Source of the DNA: Eunapius fragilis | Taxonomy: Eukaryota > Porifera > Demospongiae > Spongillida > Spongillidae | Assembly (NCBI GenBank): GCA_963681505.1 | Contig: OY811974.1 | Location: 12,205,412 to 12,269,411 of the forward strand | DNA length: 64,000 nucleotides | Reading direction: 5' to 3' | Shown: piece after piece, positions 35,286-45,352 of the stretch | Layout: each line of letters begins with the position of its first letter | Position numbering within the stretch: the stretch's first letter is position 1 | Notes under the pieces: generated by a model | What the model was told of the DNA's origin: nothing | The model's input: the letters and a program-made list of their open reading frames with translations, nothing else | Database searches by the model: none | Position numbers and translations under genes: made by a program

Positions 35286-36234
35286 ATCCACTATGGAAAA
35301 AGATTCGTGATTCTTGATTTCAAAATCCCATGCAACGTCTTTAGTAACAAAGTAATTTCTCACCAGACTGCATGCATGCATGCCTTGCATGGTGGTTTAA
35401 CCCGTTTTTGATTTGTCGCCCATGCATGCAGAACATTTATCGCACTGTACATATTGATATATTAGAAGGCATCCAGTGTTGTATGCGGATATTATACACA
35501 AGATACAAAATGCATTATAAAGACAGTTGCACAATCTATAATACGTGCATACATATATCATGCTTTAATGATCTTCACAGTCCATTTCTGCGCTTTCAAC
35601 ATCTGCATGACAGACCATACAAGTTCATGTACCAGTGTTTATATGTTAGGATCACCAATGTATATGTAAACAATTGTACTGGCACGCATACCATTGACAG
35701 GGTCTACACACACCTTGTGAACTTCATTAACCGATTACCGGCCAGATTAATTATCCGCAATTGCGCACCCTTAAAAATTTTTTCGTAACTTTTAACGGGC
35801 GAGGGTCGACTGGCATAAACCTATAGGAGCCGAAGAAAGCAAAATGTGTATCGGCAAGTAACATTCAGCCATTCCCCGGCATATTTTGGTATCCGTGTTT
35901 GGTCACGATCGCTGGTTTAGCAGAGACACAAAGATCCATTTCTTCAGTGGGAATATGAAGTAAGTGGACCTTTCTAGTGTTTCTTGTAATAAAAGGTATG
36001 GTTTTCTCACGCTAGTGAACGAAAAACGTTAGCAGCAGCTACATAATTTCGAGGTATGTTCTAATTGATGCGCGCATGCTGTTTCCTGTTTGAGAATCCG
36101 CACCCATGTCGTTGATGAATTGTGGATGGTGTGTATAGTTAGGGGGAGTGTTGTAGGTTGTGTTCAAGTGCTGCTGACTTGGTTGGTACATGTATGCGGT
36201 GCTGAGTCTTAGTATTGGTGAGTGGAAGCGTATG

Positions 36235-36650
36235 TGTGGTGTGTGATGCTGGAGGCTGGTAGGTAATGTATGAGTATTGAGGCTTTTTGGAGGAGGGTGT
36301 GTGTGGGTATGTGAGTATTGACGCTTATAGGGTGTTGTGTTGCTGTGTGTGTATGTTGGAAGCTTGTAGGGTGTGGGTGTTGAAGGCTTGTAGTGTGTGT
36401 GGGTGTTTGAGGCTTAGGTGGTTGGAGGCTTGTAGGGTGTGTGGGTGTCAAATATTTGTAGGGTGTCGAAGGGTTGCTCGAGCATTGCAGTGTGTTGGAG
36501 CTTGTAGGGTGTGTGCGTCAAAGGCTTGTAGGGTGTGTGCGACGAAGGCTTGTAGTGTGTTGGGTCTGTGAGGTTTGTAGGGTGTCAAAAGCTTGTTGTG
36601 TGTGGGTGTTTGAGACTTGAAGGGTGTGTGGATGATTTGAGGCTTGTAGA
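36235..36650 (+). repeat. E1 internal minisatellite
   Basis: Degenerate units like GAGGCTTGTAGGGTGTGTGG recur every 25-35 bases. The counterpart in E1 copy 2 is 48,530-49,240 (complement) and is longer. Confidence 0.75.
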
Positions 36651-36845
36651 TGCATTTGTATGTATGCATACATAGAGCAATAATAACCCACCCCTTAAAC
36701 ACTGGGAAGCTGTATTGCATCCATGTATTGCACTATTATGTATGTATTCTCGTATATGCATTATATTGTGGTCTTTTCATGCAGTAATTAATTCAAATAC
36801 AGGTATATGATGACTTCAGTTACCATGTTTATCTTTATTTGTAGG

Positions 36846-37552
36846 GATGTAATGATGAGCTGAGACGTATACGGGTTGCAGTGGAAAGTATTTTAGCACA
36901 CCTTATCACAGACAGCCAGCCAGCCAGCCAAATAAAGGTATAAGTAGCTCTCACGGGTGAAAGATATAATACTAGGCACATTATGATTTTTTTGTAGGAA
37001 TCGGAGGACCCACACTGGCCTGTGATGTACAGAAATGTAATCAACAGCACCCAGCTAGCCCTGCTCCCACGGAGATACTGCCAGATGCGCAACCAGCAGG
37101 TCCATTAGGTTCAAGTCACTCACCAGAGTACTTTTTGACTGTAAGTTAATACCAGTACAAAATGAATGTATACATTGACATAGGAAAGTAGTGTAAATTT
37201 ATTGAATCTGAGAGGGACTGATATAAAATTTAAAAAGTGCTCAGCCTACTAGATACTCTATACACTGAGGATGAGGTGAAAGCATCAATCGTTTGTCCCA
37301 GTGGGAAAATCAACGATAAGTTTGAAGCCACCATTGTCCCAATGCAGCTACTTGATGGTTTATATTTTTTGCATGGATGCATTTGTTTTTATGCCCCACC
37401 TCGCCAGATATTTACCCATTTCTATTGCCTGCATATCACTCCACAGATTGCTTAAGAAATAAATTTGGAGAAAAAGACAATGCTACCAGCAAACGAAAAT
37501 CCTGCAATCAGAAGTGCAGAGACAAAGTAACAACAAAAGTAAAGGGACAGTA
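36846..37552 (+). pseudogene. Decayed BEN-like domain gene inside E1 copy 1
   Basis: A possible exon at 36,848-36,938 reads CNDELRRIRVAVESILAHLI and ends before GTATAAGT. The next candidate, from about 36,998 after TTTTTTTGTAG, meets a TAG where copy 2 has CAG. From about 37,238 the frame reads SLLDTLYTEDEVKASIVC and later CICFYAPPRQI. After a frameshift it resumes RNKFGEKDNATSKRK and NQKCRDKVTTKVKG to a stop. The pattern LLxxLYTEDEVKxS...NQKCRD resembles the BEN DNA-binding domain (LL..LFt.eel..S...IN.KCRD). BEN proteins bind DNA, often at palindromes. Similarity judged by eye only. Confidence 0.4.
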
Positions 37553-37669
37553 AATGAGTGATGTGTGTTTCTTTTTGTTAAATATAATAACCTTGCTCAT
37601 TTTATGTGTCAAAGAGGGCAGGATCAAATTGTAGGTTTGATCTTAGCGCGAGATCGTGCCTAAAGGAAG

Positions 37670-38250
37670 CACGATCTTGGCCAAGATCTAGGGCATGGAG
37701 GCAAGATCATGGCCAAGATCTAGTGCCAAGGAGGCAAGATCATGGCCAAGATCTAGGGCCAAGGAGGCAAGATCGTGGCCAAGATCTAGGGGTAAGGAGG
37801 CAAGATCGTGGCCAAGATCTAGGGGCAAGGAGGCAAGATCATGGCAAAGATCTAGGGGTAAGGAGGCAAGATCATGGCCAAGATCTAGGGGTAAGGAGGC
37901 AAGATCATGGCCAAGATCTAGGGGTAAGGAGGCAAGATCGTGGCCAAGATCTAGGGGCAAGGAGGCAAGATCATGGCCAAGATCTAGGGGTAAGGAGGCA
38001 AGATCCTGGCCAAGATCTAGGGGCAAGGAGGCAAGATCGTGGCCAAGATCTAGGGGCAAGGAGGCAAGATCATGGCCAAGATCTAGGGGTAAGGAGGCAA
38101 GATCTAAGGGCAAGGAGGCAAGATCATGGCCAAGATCTAGGGCCAAGGAGGCAAGATCATGGCCAAGATCTAGGGGCAGAGAGGCAAGATCGTGGCCAAG
38201 ATCTAGGGCCAAGGAGGCAAGATCTAGGAGCAAGAAAGCAAGATCTTGAG
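37670..38250 (-). repeat. E1 copy 1 right 33-bp array
   Basis: About 15 units containing GGCAAGGAGGCAAGATC and the dyad GATCWTGGCCAAGATC, inverted relative to the left array. The ORFs of 181-228 codons here (repeats of EARSWPRSRGK) are periodicity artefacts. Confidence 0.9.
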
Positions 38251-38355
38251 GAAAGATCTTGGGTCAAGATACCAAGAATTTGGCCGCAATAATCTTGCCA
38301 TCTTGACCTTGGGCATGATCTTGGCCAAGATCGTGCCCAGGATTTTTTCGCTGGG

Positions 38356-38849
38356 GAAACAGAACCAGACGTTTGCAAGAAGCGAAAACGCCGCGTACTT
38401 TGTTGTATATTGTATAGATGGGCGGAGACATAGTTATTGAACAGGAAGTAATTGCATATTCATGTCCTCAAGCGCGAAACGACCGGGAAATATGCAATTA
38501 CTTTGCACAGTTGTATCCCCGTAACGGATAAAGAAAAAATTAACGAACAGAACAAATCAATAGGTACAGGATCCCTCTACGTACAAACCAAACTAGGAGT
38601 GAATTGAATTTTCCTGCTGAAAGATATGGCGGGTTTGAACCTCAAGGGGTATCGGACGTTGTAACACTGGCACGAAGCTAATGCAAGAGCCCATAATCGA
38701 TTTTACCAGAGAGAAATGATGTAGTATGAAGTGTTGAAAATAGGAAGTCAATAGCATTTACGGTTCGGGAGATGTAGCGATTTCAAAGTGAATCATTTTT
38801 ATAACTTTATATTTATATAGCGATACGACATTTTCTCAGACCCTGTCCC
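38356..38849 (-). repeat. FB2 right arm, outer terminus
   Basis: Resumes the FB2 right arm exactly after E1 (GAAACAGAACCAGACG...) and ends CCCTGTCCC at the TA tract. It matches the complement of 21,234-21,726. Confidence 0.9.
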
Positions 38850-39617
38850 ATATATATATATATGGGACAGTTCACGCGAAAATTGCCTATCGCGAATATA
38901 TTTATAAAGTTATAAAAATGACTCACTTTGAAATCGCTGCATCTCCCGAACCGTAAACGCTATTGACTTCCTATTTTCAACACTTCATACTACATCATTT
39001 CCCTCTGGTAAAATCGATTATGGGCTCTTGCATTAGCTTCGTGCCAGTGTTACAACGTCCGATACCCCTTGGGGTTCAAACCCGCCATATCTTTCGGCAG
39101 GAAAATTCAATTCACTCCTAGTTTGGTTTGTACGTAGAGGGATCCTGTACCTATATTGATTTGTTCTGTTCGTTAATTTTCTCTTTATCCGTTGCGGGGA
39201 TACAACTGTGCAAAGTAATTGCATATTTCCCGGTCGTTTCGCGCCATTTATCTATCGAGGACATGAATATGCAATTACTTCCTGTTCAATAACTATGCCT
39301 CCGCCCATCTATACAATATACAACAAGTACGCGGCGTTTTCGCTTCTTGCAAACGTCTGGTTCTGTTCCCCTTCTTGGCTTCTTCAACATAGTGAGCAGA
39401 AGCTAAAGATTCGTAATACGTGGGTTCAGCTGCCATCAGCCTGCGCAACACGGTACGTACTCTGTAGCGCATGCACGTAGAAATCGAGCGTGTTGGCTCG
39501 GTCAAACTGCTTCATTTATGCGTGCACAACGCTGCAGAGCATGAAAGTGCACGGTGCCTAGGGTTAGCTTAATCTGAAACGCAACCTTCCTATTTGACTT
39601 CTGCACACGCACAGATA

Positions 39618-41119
39618 TCGAGAGTTACGTTAGTAACTCTCATATAGGATTTGACCCCGATTATGAATGTCATTAAAAAAACGCGACCCGCTTCTAACAA
39701 GACTCCCGACGAGCGGATGGCTTACCTTGTTATCGTCGTCGTACAAGAAGGTAACAACAAGTAGTTTCGTGTTTGTTTGATGTCACAGAACCGCGTGGTT
39801 GTAGAGAACAAAACAATTTTCGAAACTCGTACCCAGTCCCACGTATTTCTCGTTCTTCTTGTTCTTGTTCTTGTTCTTGACCACGCATAACTCGGGATAG
39901 GAACACTTTTAAGAGATGAAAATCACACCAATGGCTTCAGAATTCGTTGGCATTCTCGCTTCTGTGGTCAAAACGTCTCGAGGCTACATGACATATATCG
40001 GTGGTTGTGTTAGCAAATCACGTATAGTTAAGCTTACTGCACTGACACGACTCGGATAGGTCCTACATCGCTCTTTATACGAAGTACTAGCAGTATACAT
40101 CATGTAATCAAATGTGTACGGTCTGGACACTACACGTAGTGGTAATTAACTGTGGCGATTATGTATTTTTAACAACGTGCACGTGCGTACTATAATCGTT
40201 CTTGTTATTCGATCGTTGTAAGTTTGACGCTCTTTGTAACTTGTTTTTTTTTTTTTCAAAATGCCTTCACGTCAGGAAAAGAAGAAAGCCAAACGACGTC
40301 ACGAGCATAGTACCTCAAAACTAGAGTCGACATATTAGATTCAGCCCGAGCGGAACTACAAAGCAGAGCCTGAAAAGAAGCGGGCCTCTCAACGTGAAAA
40401 ATATCGAGCAGAGCCTGAAAAGAAACGTACCTCTCGACGCGCAAGGTATCGAGATGCGATTAGTAGACTGTAGGAAGGGGGGGTGGGGGGGGGGGAGGGT
40501 GCTGTCTGCTTCAGTCTGGCCCGATACAAAATGCGTTCGTGGGTTAGATCGCGCTGGGGCGGCAATTAATAACCTCTTCTATTTCGGCCGCCCCTTAAAG
40601 CCCCCTCAGATCCTGAAAAGGAACAGACCTCTCGACGTGCAAGGTATCGAGCAGATCCTGAAAAAAGACAGCGATATTGCCATAGTCCTAAACGTGCATC
40701 TCGCTCGGCGAAAGAGTTAAGGTCACTCAAAGGTATGTCGTACCTTTACAACCTCCCTCTCACATCAAGATGGATTACTTAACATGCTATACGGCTCATA
40801 ATCGGGTATGAATAAAAATCAATGAAACAAGTAAATAAAAAACATTCTCTATGAGAAAGTTGGTGGCATATAGGATTTGAAGGCAATGGTGGTGTAAAAA
40901 GGAAGGAAACAAGGGTCTAATAATAAGGGAAAATGGAATAGTCCTATATTTAGCACATTTCTATAATGTATGATATAGTATGTTGTTCGTGTGCTAAATA
41001 TAGGACTATTCCATTTTCCCTTATTATTAGACCCTTGTTTCCTTCCTTTTTACACCACCATTGCCTTCAAATCCTATATGCCACCAACTTTCTCATAGAG
41101 AATGTTTTTTATTTACTTG
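39618..41119 (+). mobile_element. Helitron-like element, 1.5 kb, with 5' hairpin and 3' palindrome
   Basis: FB3 sequence stops at ...CAGATA and resumes TATATGAAACATGC; FB2 has this site uninterrupted (about 21,961). The insert starts TCGAGAGTTACG and ends ATTTACTTG, inserted between A and T without a TSD, as Helitrons do (they start TC; the usual end is CTRR, here CTTG). At 39,620-39,641 a 9-bp stem with loop GTTA forms a 5' hairpin. The 3' end is a near-perfect palindrome of about 290 bp. The second copy at 61,851-62,536 shows the same two boundaries. It carries the basic-repeat ORF at 40,261. No Rep or helicase domain is present. Confidence 0.65.
40261..40720 (+). pseudogene. Basic 14-residue-repeat protein, N-terminal fragment (broken)
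   Basis: ATG at 40,261 reads MPSRQEKKKAKRRHEHSTSK, then a stop near 40,336. Beyond it come units of the type YRAEPEKKRTSRRAR, repeated four times. A poly-G-containing insertion at about 40,456-40,612 splits the third unit. The frame resumes with ADPEKEQTSRRARY and reaches a stop at 40,720. From memory, such PEKKR-type repeats precede Helitron or other transposon proteins in cnidarians and sponges. No enzyme domain follows here. Confidence 0.5.
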
Positions 41120-41120
41120 T
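40827..41120. repeat. Near-perfect 294-bp palindrome (3' end of Helitron-like copy)
   Basis: The left arm starts ACAAGTAAATAAAAAACATT and the right arm is its reverse complement, arms about 130 bp, loop about 35 bp. Copy-specific variants such as GGCATATAGGATTTGAAGGC are present in both arms. A transcript would form a long double-stranded hairpin. Confidence 0.9.
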
Positions 41121-41269
41121 ATATATGAAACATGCACCCCCTTGTAGCTACATGTATTTCCCAACATGTAGTACTCTCATTGGCCTACTAAAACCTCTTT
41201 TATCTTCATTGGTGAACCAATTATATTTTGTTCTACAAAATAATATCCATACAAAATAAAATCCATAAG

Positions 41270-41312
<43 letters not shown>

Positions 41313-41822
41313 CACACACTCACATTCATACACAACCTCAGATCACAGCAATTGGTGTCATTTAATTCTGTCAGAATGCTCCCTCTTGCTTAGTTTCGAA
41401 TTGGTGGTGTGCTTGGCATAGTTGATTGTTTGCCCAAAAGGGGTCAGGCGACAGTGGGTGTGTGCTGTCCCCCTACCCTGAGTGTGACTGGAACCAAAGT
41501 TACCATTTGGTCAGCCCACACCTTGACACTGGTCAGGGTAAGGTGGTTAGGCCAGGGTAGATACTAAAAGGATGCTACCTGCCATTGATGTATAAACAAT
41601 AACACCTGTAGCAATACATTTATAAGTACAGCCATGGTAAGCAATGCAGCTGGCATTTAGCTGGAGTGATTGCAGCCCACCCCTACCATCCTTTGTATAT
41701 ACATGTGTGACCTGCAACCATACCAGTTGTCAATATTTTGGGGACAGTGTGTTAGATGGGGTATGAGGGAATTAGTTAAATGAGGCAAGGCTTTCCCAGA
41801 CATTTAGGCTCGGGGTAGAATG

Positions 41823-41912
<90 letters not shown>

Positions 41913-43335
41913 CACACACACACCATGGGCAGTCAGTCATTCACGCATCAACATCAATGCTTTGCTATTTTATTTCCTAATTATCGACCCACATACAAAC
42001 ATTGTTTTTAGCTGTCATCCTATTCATCACATGTTTCTCTATTGGAGCCGTACCTTTGTCTAAATTGTCTTGTGTATCAATGTGCACGTTTATGCATGCA
42101 CGCACATACACACCACACACAAGCACTAGCATACACTTGCAACTGCAGTCACATGTTTATTGTTTGTGTAAATTTGTGTTTACTTGCTCTGGTAATTACC
42201 AACAGGTCTTCTTGTTGCCTTTTTCACTTTTAAACATATGCATGCACATGCACACACACGCATGCACACAAACCCACATGCACATGCACGCATGTTCACG
42301 TACACACACACAGGAGTCATGCTTCAATCACAAACGTGTGCATATGTACACATTAAAATGGCTTTGGCAGTCATTCATCACACACACACACACACATGCA
42401 CACACACATACACAGAACTGGCCTCTGCTTTGTAAAATTATTATCTACTTTCCCTGTTGTCTCTTGTTACTATGAGCACACTTACTAGATGTGAGCCTGC
42501 ACTACAAGAATGCACACTTATGCACACAGGCATGCATGCACAAACACACCCACTCACACAAACAAACAAACACACACACATACACAAGTGCAAACCACCC
42601 ACTCTCCATTCTGCTTGGTACACCCACACTTGTACCTCCACCATTAGAGCCTGTTGGTCCTTAATTTACCTCATATGCAATTTTGATTTTTTTTTCTTCT
42701 TCTGCTCCTGTTTGGCTTCCACTGATGTACCCATGGCCTCCACTAGATGCTCATGTCCCATGATTCTAAGTACTAACATGTCAGGTTGAGTAGCACCAGC
42801 AGCTAGGTAGGTGCACAACCATGCACCATCACCCGTAGCCGTTGAGGTTTTCAATATACAAGACATGTATCCAGGCTAAGAGGAATCTCCGATGCTATGG
42901 AGAGATAGTTTCTGAGCTGGCTTTCTGTGATTCCATTAATTGCCCTTCATCCATGTCTGTGTGGACTCATCTCATGCCATAGGGGTTGACTACCCCCACC
43001 ATTATGATAAGCCTGCTAACCACATTAGGCTCAGTGATTTCCATCACTTAAGCTCACCTCAGTGTATTGCTAGAACCTTTGGTAAGGCTCATGGCTCTAG
43101 GCCTGTCCACCACCTATCCAAATCCATAACACTATACACAGCATGGCTGCCCAGGCCACAAAGATCAAAAATATGCCTGTTGTATGACACCAATTATTAT
43201 GATCTGGTGTGAGTGTTTCCACTTGTTGCTGAGTTCTATGGACAGGGGCATCAGCTATAGACTGGCCTTGATCTGCTTCACCTCCTTACATGTATAGCTA
43301 AGGAATTTCCAGATGTAATTTAGAGATTGATTGTG
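41121..43335 (+). repeat. FB3 segment collinear with the FB2 left arm
   Basis: Matches about 21,970-24,400 in order, with many small differences. Examples: GTTTCTCTATTGGAG lacks 14 bases found in FB2, and the small palindrome at 22,403 is missing. A CA tract of about 84 bases lies at 41,824-41,907. No gene. Confidence 0.85.
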
Positions 43336-44380
43336 TATGTGCTTGTGTGTGTACATATAGATACTGATAGCCTCCTTCTGTAATGGCAGCCCATTGGTAT
43401 TAACTGGCCTGCTGTGTGGAGCTAATAAGTCCATTTGCTTTAATGGTCGCAATGATACTGCCACATATTGCAGTGATGTGAGAATTGGTAGGGGGATGCC
43501 CCATTGTACCCTGGGCTGTTGACGCAATGTGCAGTGAAGAACAGGTAGTGGGCAGGAGAGCCGTAGGGGCTGAGTGAGGGCTAATGGTTCCACTGGTATT
43601 TCTTGGAGAGGGGCAGGTGTACGTACAGTACATGTACTTCATGGCTTCCTCAGTCTGAAATTGTGGGGACTGCTTATACTGTGAGGGCTGGCATCTCCTC
43701 TGATATAATACGTATTGGCCCCTGTTTGTGTGGGCACCCCTGCAGGCAGTACAGGGTCTGGTAACCCCATTTGTAAGATGGCTGGTGGTTCTACTACTTG
43801 AAGTGTGGAGGGATTAAATGTAAGTTCAAACTATCGTGAGGCTATTAAGTTCACTTGCAGTCATGGATGGTGGTTCTGCTGTGTGGGATGGCTCCATTTG
43901 CCTCATTGGCCCCTTGAACTTCCTGCGAATGATCAATAGTAGGGGTGAAGTGACCCCGGGGGCTGGATCTGGGGGAGGGGGGCCCTGGACACAGCTGGTT
44001 CTGCTAGATGTACATGTAACACCCACTGGTAGTGGTACACGGGAGGGGACATGTGTGGCAATCCCTTAGTACAAGTACATGTAGTTCACGACTCTCCTGA
44101 AATTGGGGGGGCTGCCAAATGCACTTGGCTGGTGTCACCACTGGTATTGTGGAGGCTGACCCCATTGGTTAGCTGGTGGCCCCTGTGTAGTGTCTGATAT
44201 GGGCAGGTGGTTCCATAGGTACTGCGAGTTGGCTGGTGGCTCTGCATGGCATCGGACGGTTATGTGGGGCTGCTGTCTGAATTTACAATGTGGGGCTTTG
44301 AAGTCCACTTTTCAGTGAAGGAGCTATAGCCCCGTAAGTGGGGGTGGGGCTGGAGGCTCCTTTAGTGATTTAGGGGCTAC
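43336..44380. other. FB3 internal region; no gene resolved
   Basis: On the minus strand, short proline/serine/threonine-rich open stretches (43,255-43,642 and 43,826-44,026) lie downstream of the next gene and could be later exons. No reliable splice pair or motif was found. Confidence 0.3.
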
Positions 44381-45352
44381 CTACTCCCTACAACCAGCAT
44401 CTTCAGTGGGACGACTGTTGCCATGGGCATGGGGTGCAACGTCTGAGTCAGAGCACACCTGCTTCTTCCAGCGCTTCAATGTACAGTAAGAAGTGCCAAT
44501 GACCGCACAGAAAGCATTTCTGCAGACAGGACTGGACCAGTCAAAGCGATACTGGAATGTATTTCGAGAACCACATTTGTTCCGAATCACAGCAAGCATT
44601 CCGAACACAACTGCTTTTCTGGTTTTCTTGTCCAATCTTGATAATGTGAGTGCTCGTACTCGAGGCATATCACCGTACATCATCAAGCAGCTGTCATTGC
44701 AGCACCCTCCTCTAGTGAGGTAGACATTGAGCAACTGACTGGGATGACATTGCCCACGTGCTGTTCTAGCAGGCACACCACCACCATCATCACTGTCTTC
44801 ACCACCATCCTCACTGTCTTCACCACCACCATCCTTACTGTCTTCACCACCACCATCCTTACTGTCTTCACCACCATCCTCACTGTCTTCACCACCACCA
44901 TCCTTACTGTCTTCACCACCACCATCCTTACTGTCTTCACCACCACCATCCTCACTGTCTTCACCACCAACACCCTCACTGTCTTCACCCCCACCATCCT
45001 CACCGTCTTCACCACCACCATCCTCAACGTCTTCACCACCACCATCCTCACTTTCTTGACTAACATTACTGTCACAACCTTTACTTTGACGACCACCATC
45101 ACTGCAACCGTCGCTATCACAGCCATTATCTTCACCTTCAAAATCATTATTACCGTGGGGATCAAAATCTCCATCGTTGCGGTGTATGCCATCGTCGCCA
45201 GTGCCACCGCTATCAACCACGGCATCCTCATCCCCGTCCAACTTATCTTCAGTATCATCGTCGTACCTTTCGACCACGTACGCGGAACCCCCAAACGAGT
45301 CGAGCTCGTTTTCACTTGAGTTACACATCTCCATATATTGCTTTATCTGCAT
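44381..45352 (-). CDS. Transposon-type protein with acidic repeat and Cys-rich module (323 codons)
   Basis: ATG at 45,352 to a stop at 44,381. Residues 1-90 are acidic. About 95-190 is an array of 7-8-residue repeats such as GGGEDSEDGGGEDSKDG. The last 130 residues form a different, probably folded module: CCNDSCLMM, RNTFQYRFDWSSPVCRNAFC, TSYCTLKRWKKQV and an HGN motif near the end. I recall this C/W/HGN module from the N-termini of transposon-encoded proteins in fish and invertebrates. No catalytic core follows in frame, so this is the first exon(s) or a truncated gene. It lies inside FB3 and is its best candidate gene. Confidence 0.5.
   Translation of the reverse strand: MQIKQYMEMCNSSENELDSFGGSAYVVERYDDDTEDKLDGDEDAVVDSGGTGDDGIHRNDGDFDPHGNNDFEGEDNGCDSDGCSDGGRQSKGCDSNVSQESEDGGGEDVEDGGGEDGEDGGGEDSEGVGGEDSEDGGGEDSKDGGGEDSKDGGGEDSEDGGEDSKDGGGEDSKDGGGEDSEDGGEDSDDGGGVPARTARGQCHPSQLLNVYLTRGGCCNDSCLMMYGDMPRVRALTLSRLDKKTRKAVVFGMLAVIRNKCGSRNTFQYRFDWSSPVCRNAFCAVIGTSYCTLKRWKKQVCSDSDVAPHAHGNSRPTEDAGCRE
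44790..45060 (-). repeat. Acidic coding minisatellite
   Basis: Units of 15-24 bases such as CACCACCATCCTCACTGTCT (plus strand) encode the GGEDSEDG repeats. All three minus and plus frames remain largely open here, hence overlapping false ORFs. Confidence 0.85.

Larger units (their letters stand above)
34584..38355. mobile_element. Element E1, copy 1: 3.8 kb with inverted 33-bp subterminal arrays
   Basis: The ends are CCCAGCGAAAAAATC and GATTTTTTCGCTGGG. The pre-insertion site in the FB2 left arm (complement of about 21,722-21,740) gives a TSD of GA; GGA or GGGA is possible if the ends are shorter. Near each end are arrays of a 33-bp unit in opposite orientation, so the element folds back like Drosophila FB elements. 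The core of the unit is the dyad GATCWTGGCCAAGATC. The middle holds decayed exons with BEN-like similarity and a TG-rich minisatellite. A second, inverted copy is at 46,357-51,320 and a solo end at 19,164. Confidence 0.8.
21234..38849. mobile_element. 17.6-kb palindromic (fold-back) element FB2
   Basis: It begins GGGACAGGGTCTGAGAAAAT and ends with its complement, between TA tracts. The left arm is 21,234-24,448 plus 29,410-30,262; the right arm is 30,983-34,583 plus 38,356-38,849. The arms, about 4.1 kb each, run in opposite orientation and look nearly identical by eye. The spacer is 30,263-30,982. An Academ element splits the left arm and element E1 splits the right arm; each arm shows the other's empty site. 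Apart from these passengers I find no credible gene; CA/TG tracts create long false ORFs in both arms. A related but diverged stretch forms the left part of FB3. The superfamily is undetermined. Confidence 0.8.

Noticed and set aside
35372..35788. 138-codon ORF in E1 copy 1
   Set aside because: The matching region of copy 2 (49,795-50,100) does not preserve the frame, and no domain is recognisable.
37606..38292. 228-codon ORF of QDHGQDLG-type repeats, plus 181-230-codon ORFs on both strands here and at 46,486-47,178
   Set aside because: The 33-bp unit is a multiple of three and lacks stops, so several frames on both strands stay open. The element's function more likely lies in the DNA dyads.
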